The notes under the pieces were generated by a model. That model was not told the DNA's origin and did not search any database. It was given only the letters and a program-made list of their open reading frames with translations. 64,000 bases of DNA from positions 310,001-374,000 of the forward strand of contig SSNU01000310.1 of NCBI GenBank assembly GCA_012064415.1. The letters run 5' to 3'. A program made the translations under genes and the position numbers. Shown here piece by piece: positions 11,693-22,506 of the stretch; the stretch's first letter is position 1, and each line of letters opens with the position of its first letter. Source of the stretch: Gyrodactylus bullatarudis. Its lineage: Eukaryota > Platyhelminthes > Monogenea > Gyrodactylidea > Gyrodactylidae.

Positions 11693-12292
11693 AAATCTTA
11701 TATATATATGTTCGTTAGTTTACATAATTATGAAAAAACGAATAACACGAATAAAAGTTAACATCTCTTTCAGAAAAATTTCTCGAATTATTCTAAAATA
11801 GAAATTGTATTAAATCCAATCATAAAATCAATCCATGCAACATTCAAATCAAAAAAATGTATTCTTATTCAATTTCCTTAACTAGTCAACATCTTATAAA
11901 AAATTTTGAACACTCAGTCAAATCAAATAATTCTAAAGATTATATCTCTGACATTCTCTCAGAGTTGTCTCAAATACAAAACTCATGCTATTTCGTAGAA
12001 TTTTGCATATTTAGGATTAATTTCAATACGCTTCCAAAAAAATTAAATCCTGTCTGAATATCTCGAAGATGATACTCCTAATTACAGTGACAAATTGAAC
12101 AACTATTTTTGCGGTATTTAAATTTCTCTCAATATTGTGTATTAACATTTCATATAATAAATTCAATTTGAAATAAATTATTAGTAGTAATAATTTATTA
12201 CTAATAATAAATGAAATTCTCTATTCTAAAAACTAGTCTTTGCTTTAGAGACTCGAGGAATCTAAAGAATTGCAAAAAAATTCTCAATTTCT
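11693..12292. other. Intergenic spacer
   Basis: AT-rich stretch with a TA-dinucleotide tract just after the LINE fragment (about 11700-11708) that could be its 3' tail, and an AATTTATTA-type palindromic tract near 12180-12210. No gene was recognised. Confidence 0.5.
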
Positions 12293-14148
12293 CTATGACC
12301 ATTTTTCTATAGTTATTTTACATGCATTTTTCTTTAAAAAAATGGAGAAATGAGATCATCCCAGATTGGAAAAACAAACATTGAAATTTGCAGATTTTAA
12401 TTTTGAAATTTTATTCATACAGAAAAAAAGTATTTTCAAAATTTTTTTTATAATTGATTGATTTAATACTCACCTGACGATTTTCTGATTCCCAAGAGGT
12501 TTTCTCATCAAGAAAACGGCGTTCATCTTCTTCTAAACGTAGGATTTCTTCGTCAAGACGTTGGAACAGCTTTGCAGATTCATTTTCGTATTTTAATTCT
12601 TGTTCACGTAGTTTCTCAGCTCTTTCATTAACTTTTTGCTCGAATACAGCTTCCATTTCATTTTCAAGTTTTCTTAATCTCTTCTTGTGTTCTCGTTTCT
12701 CTTCCTCAAGGTGATAAAGGGGTCCAGAATCTTGTTCACATATCATTGGTCGAATATTTTCAAGACATTCTCTTCGGAATGATTCATAGTGCTTTGTATG
12801 TGTAACTTGAACCAAATCCTATTCATAAAATAATTTTCAAGAGAAAATTTACATTCATCTTATTCAGCAGTATCATTTAGCAGTATTAAAAAAGTAGTCG
12901 ATGCACTAAGGAAAAATCACAATTTTTAGAACTTTGTAGAATTCAACATCATGCTATAGATCAATAGGCTTTTCTTGACTATCGGTTTAAGAGAGAAAAA
13001 AGTAACCTTAATTTTTTTCTAACTAACTTAATTTACAAATATTAATAGAAAACCAGCGTTGTATTTGAAAATAGAATACTCACTTCTAAATGTGCTTTAA
13101 TGAGGAGAACCTTCAATCGAGTAAAGTCATTATGATCAATATTGTCTACTTCAACAAATCCCCACGGATAATTTCGACCCCTTACTTTTTTGCCATCATC
13201 CCTGACTATCATTTTGTCAGAACATACAATAGCGAAAGGAAAGTTCTTCCGATAATCCGAGAGGTTATGAAGATCATTTTGTAAACTTTTGGACATTTGT
13301 AGATTCTTTGGCTGTTCTTCAAAGTTGTAGATATTCAAGTTGTTCATTTTAATATCGTGGAGAATTTTTTGTTTCAATAAAAGACATTCCTCAATAGTTA
13401 AAGTGTCAGACTTGGCAATAATTGGTATGATTGGGACTTTATTGTGAAGGCGATTCAAAAAATTCAAATCCAACTCGGAAAAACCATGTGTACTTGGATT
13501 TACAAAATACAAACAGACATGAACTCTGTTATCTTCTGACAAATAAAGGGGTGGAAAATTTGATGACCCATTACCACGAAGATCTCTCTGAACAGACAAT
13601 TCTTTTTTCATGTAAGAATCAAATCGCCTATCGATCTCATTTAAAATAGGATCAATGCATGATTCGTTATTTATTTGATCTCCAAATCCAGGAGTATCAA
13701 TGATTGTCAACTTTACTTTGACGTCATTTTCATGAAGAACATAAGAATGAGTTGTGACTTTGGTTGTTTTAGCTGTATCTATCCTCTGAGAAGGTCCTTT
13801 GAACTCATCATTATAAATTTCACAAGAGAAAAATGAATTTATAAAAGTCGATTTTCCAAGACCACTAGGCCCGATTATCATTAAATTAAAAGAGAATTCC
13901 CTGGTTTTAAGTTTTTGCATAATTCTCTCAGGTAAATAAAAATAACTGTTGGCATTTGCTGATGAACTAAGAGGTGATTCATAACTGTTTTTAGAAGAAT
14001 TCACATAAGTTTTGTCTTCTTTGAAAATTTTTATCAAAGCTTCTGATTGCTCTGCAGCAATAGGATTTGGTGGTTTCACAAGACTTGAATTCAACTTGAA
14101 ATTAAAATCAGTGTTTGTGTTAAAGAAATTCGATTTGACTTTACTCAT
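12293..14148 (-). CDS. SEPT: Septin
   Basis: Exon 1 (14148-13084) encodes the GTPase domain and exon 2 (12818-12474) the C-terminal part. A short exon 3 (12331-12293, KNACKITIEKWS) is a guess; reading through the donor instead gives a stop at 12411. The protein has about 480 residues. The P-loop is GPSGLGKST, the switch motif DTPGFGD, and the G4 specificity motif AKSD. The septin-unique region reads GRNYPWGFVEVDN, then the conserved AHLEDLVQVTH..HYESFR segment spans the splice junction. The last about 80 residues are a charged coiled coil (EEEKREHKKRLRKLENEME and on), as in septins that pair through their C-terminal helices. Septins form cortical filaments used in cytokinesis and membrane compartmentation. 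The start is the ATG at 14148. Confidence 0.93.
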
Positions 14149-14412
14149 CCGCAATGATATTGAAAATTTTGTATTACTGCAAATGGATAAGGTAAATTGC
14201 AGTGATCAACTAAAACAAATTTGGTTGAAAATGCTCTGTGTTGTTTGAAGATTTTTTAAAAAGCTATTATTTTTATTTTCTGATAGTTATTATAAGCAGT
14301 GCTTATTAAGCACTAAAATTGCAAATGTCAAAACTTTTTAAAGGCTTATTAAGAAAACGTTTAAAATTTAAGTTTTATTGATAGTTTTTAATTCCATAAT
14401 GAAAGACAATGA

Positions 14413-17400
14413 TTAAAGATCTTCTTCTTTTTCAAGACAAATCTGTCGCTTGATTGTTAGTTCAACTTTATCTTGAGAACCTTGAATCCTTTTTATTATA
14501 TTCTCGAAACTCTCGTTGTCTATAGGAATTCGATTTATGCATAAAATTTCATCTCCGATTTCGCATAAATTTGACAAACTTGTATCATTAATTTTGCTGA
14601 TATGGATTTTTCTCTTTTCCTTCTCTATTATTTCCTTAATACTGAAACCGAATCCTTTTTTGCCTCTGGATATTATTACTTCAATTTTTTTTTCATTCTG
14701 AAAAAAATCAATTATTTTGAATGTTACTTCAAAGTATCGAGATGAATCACTCAATAAAATTTCACTTCTGTTTCTGCGTGTACTGAAATTTGCTGCAATA
14801 CACTTAGCTTAACATTTTCTTGATGTGCAAATTTTAACATAATTTTAAATTCCCAAACATGTTTTTATTCTCTGAACATTTTTTCCTATCGATAATGCAT
14901 ACTGCAGAATCATAGATGTGTGCATTTATGGTATTGAATTTCTACCTGATCAGGCATAGTATGTTTACATGTAAATCTAGTAACAATAACGTTTAACATC
15001 ACAATACTTTTTAGAGCTAGTGATGTCCAATGATGGTATACAACACTTACGCCTAATTCATAATTGTCCTTAGAACTGTTACTATGATTATTGTTGTTAA
15101 AAGTTGGCAATTCATCACCAACCATTTTGTTGAAAGTGGGAGAATTTTTTATTTGATTCACGTGCTTGGTGGCTGAACTTACCACTGGAGGTATGAGTTC
15201 TTCTGTTATGTACTGGTAGTTATTATTTTCTTCGTCTTCCTCATATCGATCCTTCGAAATTTTGTTTTCTATGATAAAGATTAACATTTGAATCATAGAT
15301 TTTATTTCTCAGAATCTAGGACCAAGTTTAATACTTAAAAAAACATTCAAATTAATTATACTTGCAATGCAATTTCTTAAAAGATAACTTTATGTTCTAC
15401 TCAAGTGAATTAATAATTTTCTCACTAACTAGAATAATGGAGGTAGTGAATCAAGTCACATGTTTTTTTTGAGTGAATTACTTTTACTCTCTTTCACCAG
15501 TTAAACCAACTTTTGATTTAATTGAATAAAATAAATTCAAAGACAAGAATCATAAGTTATAAGTTATAACTGGTACTAATTGATTTTAAACAAAATCAGA
15601 CTGGGCTATAGTTAGTTACACTCTCAAGTTTCTTATTCCAATTTCTTAGTAAAATAATTTGGAATAAATTAAAAAAGGAGAGAGTGTAAACATCTGTAAT
15701 TGAGTGAATTCCGATTAATTACCATACTTTTGAAAAGCATTCAAGAGAAAAAATGTAAGCAAGAAAAATACATGTAAAAATTTAGTAGTATTGCCTGGAA
15801 CATAGACTATATCCCACAGACACGCAATAATCCACTGGGATCATCATTTGAATTTAATCAGTTTACATTTTCTCATTCATATGCTATACACCTATAGGGT
15901 GGTTGAGAAAAGACACCGATAAAGCTTATCTGTGTGATTTCCCACTTAAACCTAATGGAATAGTCTATCTGAGAGACTGGGAAATGGAAAAATTCAAAAT
16001 AATCTTGAGACAATTAGGCAAAAATAAATACACTATTTGTAATAATAAGCCATTAGATAGATGGATGCAATGATAATTTACAGCAGCTGTATTACAGCTA
16101 TATTTATTATTAATCTACCTATGAATTTGTGATAATAAAAAGTAATAAAAAATACCTCACCTTGAATTATGGGCTGGGTGTAGACAGAGGATGTGAAGGC
16201 AGAATCATTAAAAATGTTTGATTGATCTGGAGGAAGATTGTTTATAAAACTATTTAAGTGGATCGAATCAAAGTTTCCTTCTTGGAATGGATTAACTGGA
16301 CACTTTTCTATAAGCAACACGAGGATTTGCTCAGCACTCTTGATAAGTTCAACAATTTCAATGTGATTTTTATCACTGAGGCATTCACCGTTAATTTTGA
16401 GTATTTTATCGCCCACTGTTAGACGACAACATCGATCCGCCGGACTATTAGGAATTATTCGACCAATTTCACAAATCCTATTTTGTCCTAGAGAGCTGAC
16501 AATCACAAAACCAAAACCTTCCTCTTTCCTTCTGGTTAGAACAATTTCCTGTAAGGAGCCCTTAACTTGTTGATACTGATGAACTGGATTAGACTGAAAA
16601 CACTGAGAATTATAGGAATCAGTGGATAGTGCATCTGTGTAAAAGGGAAATTTGCTTCAACATCGAGAAAAAGAACACTTTAGCACAATATGTGTTAAAG
16701 AAAACAGCATGAAAATACCTTTGAATCTGATCAGAGAACAAGTGCAAAAAAGCGCAATTCCATTATATGAAATGCATAAATGATAATAATAGTTCATTCT
16801 TTATGAAAGGAGCTAACCTGAGGATTCCGAAAAGTTATTAGTCCTTTTACTATCTTCAAAGTTGTTTATATCTGATTGACGCTTTCGGAAGCCACGAACC
16901 ATCAAGTTAAGTTTTGGATATTGCGAACGGCTACTAACAGACTCGATTAATTGGACGACAGTATCATGAGTTGCGCCAACGACTGAAATTCCATCGATAG
17001 CAAGGAGAATATCTCCTGGATATAGACGACCTGAATGAAATGCAGTACCATCCACATTAACTGCACCGATCATTACCTGTAAAATAAGGAAAATTAATAA
17101 TTTTAGAATGATTCATTAGAAAAAAGGCAAATTTGATGAAGAAAACAAAATTTTAATTAGTCATCATTAGCCCTCAACATGGAAAAAGAAGCGGAATTAA
17201 AATTACCTGTGTGCCTTCTTCAGCACCACCAATAATTCTGAATCCGTAGCCATTTTTCCCCTTGGGTATTGTCACTTCAACAATCATTTCTTGGTTGATT
17301 TCCTCACCGAAATTTTCCTTGAGAAAATTAGAGGCAGGTAGAAAATCTGGTGTATTGCAGGGTCCACTGGCGCCAAGTCCGTGGAGATTTGAATTTTTAT

Positions 17401-19771
17401 TATCTCCACCATTTTTAAAGCAGTTCTTTTTCGACAATGAGGAAGATCGTAGGAAGGGCATGTTAATGAAGCTGCACCAACTTTTTTCACATTCCCTCTG
17501 GGTCAAATCTAAAAGGGGTAGAATAAATTCAAGTCTATTTAGAAAAGAGAAATTCTACTACTACATATTCGTCATTAGAAGGTTTTTGATTGGCCGAATG
17601 AAATAGCCAATAATAACAATGAAAAGCAAAATAAAACTCTACAATGAGCTGTACGAGTAGCAGCAATGATATATTGAATTAGTTGTGCAAATTTTCTGTT
17701 TTATTCACATGAATTTCTCTTGGGTGGCTATCTCTTATATTACTCAATAATGTCACATGTAAAGAGTCGTAAGTGTAATTGAGAGACACTTTTACAATAC
17801 TTACTTACACAAAAAAGTGGCATTGTAAGATAAGTTTAGTCACTTTTGTTTCGATAAAACCCTTCTATGGTGACTAACATAGGTTTCAAAAATTGAATAC
17901 AAATTAAAAATAATGAATGAACATTCTCACCAGATCGAGTGAATTCAACTTGGATCCAAGTATCAATGGGTAGGTTGAGTATGAAATCATCCATTGATTG
18001 ATCTGTAGGAAATTTACTAGTAAACACATCGTTGATTAAAACGATTTGATCCCCAACGTTGATTTCATTTTCACATTCTATAATGATGTCTTTTTGACTA
18101 ATCTAAGAGAAAATAGTTTTTGATTTCAATACTTACTAAAAAGTAGTTACTTGAAATAAATTAATAATAATTATTAATAATAATACATACGTAACTAACT
18201 GTCCAATCTTGGCCTATCTTTCTCATATTGAATCCAAGAGAATTGCAGGAAATTTTTCTGACTTTAATCTAGGATAGAATATATTTATTCATATACATTA
18301 TCTAGAATAACAAAGTGGAGAACCTACTGTCATTGTTGCTTTTCTACTTTGATGAACATTTTTCTTGTAACTGTAACAATCTGTATGATTCATTGGATGT
18401 GAAGTAACTCCTGAGAAACTTCGACAGCTCTCCCCACCACTCTTTGTCGTATCCTTCCTTAACACTTGAAACTTCAGAAAAGGGATTAGAAAAATGGTTA
18501 AGTGTGCGTATAAAATACTGTAATATTTCGGGAATAAATCTCTTTTTAGTGAAATGAATCAAAAAGTTATACATTCCCCTTACTGAATACTGTGAAATTA
18601 ATACCCACATGATAAGAAAGATAATTCAGTTTTGTTCTCTCTTGTAGACAATTTCTCATCTTTCATTCATTCATTAAGTAACAGAACATTTTTTGCAAAT
18701 ACAAACTTACTGATGACTAGAACCAAACTATCATTGATACAAACCCCGCCACCCAAGCATTTCTTATGCATTATTCATAACCGCGTTTAAAATCATCATC
18801 ACTTCTTCCCGTGATAAAAAAACTTACATGATTTCAACATAGATTCTCACAAGAATCACCTTTTTGATCAGAAATCATACCAAGATAGATAAAAAATAAA
18901 TTAATCAATTTTTAGATTTTTCTAAGCTTCCTGTATTCTCTTTTTTAAACTATAAAAATATTTAGGTTTAAAAACTTTTAAATAGAGTTAATTTTTTTTA
19001 GAATTCCATACAATTAAACAAAGCAAAAGGGTGAAATTTTATCTGAGATAACCTGGATAATTTCTCCTTATTAAGCCGATTATTGTACGATAATTATCAA
19101 GAGAAGAATTTAAACGAAAATCGATCCATTAGATAATAATAATGAAATCAACTCACACAAATAACTTGGTCCTTTTTAACATTAGCCAAGTATCGAGTGA
19201 GATATTCTGGTGAAGTCAAATTACTTAGAGAGCAATTATTCATTCTGAGAATTATATCATCAATTTTTAGTGAATCATTGCTATCTTTTGGTGTCATTAA
19301 TTCTTGACCAATATTCTCGTCTTCATTACCATGAGTAGAAGAAATATTGTTTGTGTGAATTGAACTGAAAGTTGTGTTGACAACAACTCGTTGGTTTGTG
19401 AAAATGAGCTGAAAGTAATTATTAGTCTCCTTTAACAGATATCGTCCCGGTATGCCTTTGGCCAGCAATTTATCCCTGGTTATACACTTAAAGTAACATC
19501 GAAATCCATTGACGACACCCTTCATTTGAATATTCTTGATGTAATAATCAGTTTTGAGATTGTTACCCCTTGTTAGAGGCAAGAGATTGGTCTTGAGAAA
19601 TTTCTTCTTGGTCTTTTCATCGATTATCAAGGAATTTGTCATGCTCTGATCTATGCCCGTACGAGATGATGGTCTTAACTGGGGTAACTTCTCATAAAGT
19701 TTTTTATCTGTTCGATAAATTACATCACGCTCCCAATGATCGACAGACCTCCTTCTCCCAACCTGATTCAT
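14413..19771 (-). CDS. MAGI: MAGI-like multi-PDZ scaffold protein
   Basis: Ten exons in phase: 19771-19157, 18589-18426, 18370-18328, 18268-18191, 18102-17931, 17508-17207, 17076-16818, 16634-16161, 15268-15051, 14697-14413, about 869 residues. Order: a PDZ0-like N-terminal region beginning near HWERDVIYR; a shortened stretch where MAGI guanylate-kinase sequence starts; a degenerate PDZ (SLGFNMRKIG..INVGDQIVLIND); a PDZ with GYGFRIIGG and GRLYPGDILLAIDG; one with GFGFVIVSS, GRIIPNSPADRC and VGDKILKING, nearly diagnostic of MAGI PDZ4; and a C-terminal PDZ with GFGFSIKEI and IGDEILCINR. MAGI proteins organise cell junctions. WW domains and an intact guanylate-kinase domain are not found. The small exons at 18426 and 18328 are the least certain. 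Confidence 0.83.
15788..16073 (+). pseudogene. Coding-like relic inside a MAGI intron, opposite strand
   Basis: On the plus strand, in the MAGI intron 15269-16160, about 90 codons read as protein-like text in two adjacent frames: SSIAWNIDYIPQTRNNP.. up to a TAG near 15896, then GWLRKDTDKAYLCDFPLKPN.. to a TGA at 16071-16073. The bases are less AT-rich than the rest of the intron and codon usage is varied. A single frame change or a missed splice at CTATAG would join them. The family is not recognised; a decayed retroelement or gene fragment is most likely. Confidence 0.35.
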
Positions 19772-21129
19772 ATGGACAAGAAATCAATCTGAAAATTTAT
19801 TTTTCTAATTAGAAAGAACGTTTTTCAGTTTAGCTAAAAAATCAGAGACCAAATCTGAGTCCGATTTTTATTGAAAAATAAATATATAATTTTAATTGAT
19901 TCCATCATAATTATTAATCTCGGGAAATTTTAAATCATCGTTTAAGCTTATTGGACACCTCTATGATAAGACTAATTAGATTTATTTAGACTTGAATCAC
20001 AGGAATAAAATGTACAAAGGGATACAATAAAATATCATCAATATTTTAGACAAAAAGAATCCTGAAAAAAATAGATGTGTATTATTAATTTCCGCTTCTA
20101 GAAAAAGTTAATTTTATCCTCGTTGTTACTTTTTTTCAATTCAAATACATTGTACACTGAAAACCCTTCTACAGATAAATCTCTCTTTTGCTTCTTCCAC
20201 TGTTTGATTAAACACAATCTGGTAAATGTTGTTCCTTGGGATTAAGCTAGGGAAATCAATTTTTCAACCCCTCTCTTCACCTCTCTGGAATGAGGATAAG
20301 AACAGATAAGCTGAGAAAAGGATAAATTTTTTAGTAAAGATTACTCTTGGGTTGATACTGTAGTTATAGTCTAAAATTTCTCCTTATTATCGATGATTGC
20401 TGGTGGGGAGCCTTTTTACTGCTGTATATTTTGTATCAAAAAATTAAGGAAAAATTGAATAGAAATGTAACAATTAATACTTAACACAAACCCTTGGGAA
20501 AAAATAATCAATAAACTAGGAAACACACGCTGAGGTAAATCGAAAACAGATTTATAAAATGTAAAATGAGGAAATTCACAGCAACATTATCAGAAGTAGT
20601 AATTTCTTCGCTGCGATAAACATGAAAATTATATAAAGTAAAATTATTTAATGATTTTTGTCCAGATAGAAAGAGACATTAAATTTTTGAATGCACTCAC
20701 CTCATGCATCCATAAAACTTAATTTTTTCTTAAAATATAACTTGTACCTGCCCAAATTTATACGAGAAATTTTTCCCAAATGCCACTTGAAAAGCACTGT
20801 TCCACAATTATAATTTATATGGTGTATTTATCTTGTTGAATAATAATATTAATGGAACATGTACTAAGAAGGATAATAAAAAATTTATCCTTAGTTCCAT
20901 ATAAGGTTCATTCGAGAAAAAAATGCGTAAAACACAACCAGTAAATACTGCAGAAAAGAGTACTTTTTAAAATATTTTTCTAGTATTTAGTTTTATTTCG
21001 AAAATGTAACGATCAAAATCTTTTCCCAATCGATTGTATAAGTTTAAGCATGGAAAGAAATTCTCACAAAAAATATGATGATATTCTTTATTTTAACTCA
21101 AAATGTAACAGTAATAATTAATTTATTAA
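19772..21129. other. Upstream region of the MAGI gene
   Basis: AT-rich non-coding sequence 5' of the MAGI start. No open frame with domain similarity was seen. It presumably contains 5' untranslated and promoter sequence. Confidence 0.45.
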
Positions 21130-21400
21130 GCTTGACCTTCTATTACAAAATGAAATCATACCCCTCTCCGACTTTAGTCATACAGTATCTGCTGTCACTC
21201 ATATGAAGATCAACAACTTTTACCGCAGCACTTATGAACGAACTTCCTGCCTCTAAGGAATACAATTTTCGTTACATGATAGGTTTCACGATTTTATCTC
21301 AAGATTCAGATTCGAGAGAAACCTTAATGATTTCAAAAGCTTAAATATCAGATACAAGATATCGGAACGCATCAGATCTATTAACTTTGAATATATAATA
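21130..21400 (+). pseudogene. Probable decayed 3' end of a non-LTR element
   Basis: Protein-like text with stops and shifts: LLQNEIIPLSDFSHTVSAV.. , then after a break RFHDFISRFRFERNLNDFK. The second block parallels the tail of the 10.75-11.69 kb LINE (RHRFQLNFDVFKNLKIS), with shared GGTTTCACGAT at the DNA level. Higher GC than the flanks supports a relic of the same or a related retroelement. This is weak but consistent evidence. Confidence 0.35.
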
Positions 21401-21633
21401 ATATAATACAGTGATTAATGTAAACTATCATTAAGTTCGTCTTTTGAAAGTTGATAAATTAACCTGACTATTGTAAAAGTTCTGAAGTCATTTCCTTTGA
21501 AATAATTATTCCTGAATTATTTTTCAAAACAAAATCATGAAAAACTCACGTGTAAGTGATAATCAGTGATGGGTTTGTGATAAATAAGTCCTCATAATCT
21601 GTCTTATGTATTTATGTACAAGTTTTATTTCAA

Positions 21634-21696
21634 CCAATCAGAATTTGTGATGCTTAATGAACCAATAAAATTGGTGACCAAAAGAATTGGTCCAAT
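21634..21696. promoter_or_regulatory. Cluster of CCAAT/ATTGG boxes
   Basis: Five CCAAT pentamers in either orientation lie within 63 bp (CCAAT at 21634, 21662 and 21692; ATTGG at 21670 and 21686), including the dyad ATTGGTCCAAT. Such clusters are typical NF-Y binding sites. It lies about 1.9 kb upstream of the MAGI start and just past the 3' end of the membrane-protein gene, so a MAGI promoter or enhancer is the more likely target. Confidence 0.45.
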
Positions 21697-21785
21697 AGGA
21701 TTTAAAAGATATTACGATTTACTGTATTTTGGTAAATAGAAATTTATTTAAGTAGAAATTTGATAAAAAAAAGATTTACAAACTA

Positions 21786-22409
21786 CTAAATTTCATCTGT
21801 AGAATAATCATTATATTTGTTTCTGTATTCATTATGTGCTCTTTCATGGTTTTTTTCTTTGGTGTAAGAGTTTGGATGAAAGCTTCGATAATCACCATGA
21901 TCTTGATTTCTATCGTTCATATAGAGAGGTCGCTCACTGCCACCACTGAGAATTGAGTCATTAAAGTGATCATTATTGGGATATCTTGTATCATAGACAC
22001 CAACAAAACTTTCATCCTCACTCAAAGGCTGATCATTATCTGTTTGGTTAAAATCTTCTGGATATGGATAATTTCTAGAGTTCATCTGTCCAATACTACT
22101 GGGATTGTAGAGAGAAGGGTTTGGAAAAGAACTAAAGTTTTGTTCGGTACCATATATACCTGTGAATTCAGGTTTCTTTTTATTTTTCAAATTGATAAAT
22201 GAATTTTTTTGATTCTCTGACCAGCCAGGACCTTCGAGAGCTCCAAGTTTAGCCATAATATATCGTTGTCTTATTTTTGGAAAGAAAACTTTGTTTTGGT
22301 ATCGTTGGTAACAGCAATAAGCAACCGGAACAACTAAAAAAAATAGTCCTAGCCCAACTGGATATGCAATGTAACCCCAATTCGGAGGAGATTCACTAAC
22401 AAATGACAT
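21786..22409 (-). CDS. Small single-pass membrane protein of unknown function
   Basis: A single exon of 207 codons. The ATG at 22409 is preferred: it is the first in frame and gives a short outside segment (MSFVSESPPNWGY) followed by a strongly hydrophobic helix, residues about 14-35, ending in Cys-Cys-Tyr. The rest is a long hydrophilic tail rich in Asn, Asp, Ser, Tyr and Pro (about 170 residues, low complexity, several Tyr sites), probably cytosolic. I do not recognise a family. The start is 97 bp from the divergent M3-peptidase-like gene. Confidence 0.65.
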   Translation of the reverse strand: MSFVSESPPNWGYIAYPVGLGLFFLVVPVAYCCYQRYQNKVFFPKIRQRYIMAKLGALEGPGWSENQKNSFINLKNKKKPEFTGIYGTEQNFSSFPNPSLYNPSSIGQMNSRNYPYPEDFNQTDNDQPLSEDESFVGVYDTRYPNNDHFNDSILSGGSERPLYMNDRNQDHGDYRSFHPNSYTKEKNHERAHNEYRNKYNDYSTDEI

Positions 22410-22506
22410 TAGGAAAAAGTTTTGCGGCAATATTTATATTTTTGAATTCCCACTAAATATTGTATCTTTAACAATACTGTTGTTTATGTACTGACTTTTT
22501 TTAAAA
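22410..22506. promoter_or_regulatory. Divergent 97-bp promoter interval
   Basis: Lies between the start codons at 22409 (minus) and 22507 (plus). The short length and divergent layout imply a shared bidirectional promoter; no named element stands out. Confidence 0.4.

Noticed and set aside
11857..12057. Plus-strand frame of 66 codons after the LINE fragment
   Set aside because: Low complexity, no homology, and length expected by chance in such AT-rich DNA.
17262..17606. Plus-strand frame of 114 codons over a MAGI exon
   Set aside because: It is the antisense shadow of a clear PDZ exon on the minus strand.
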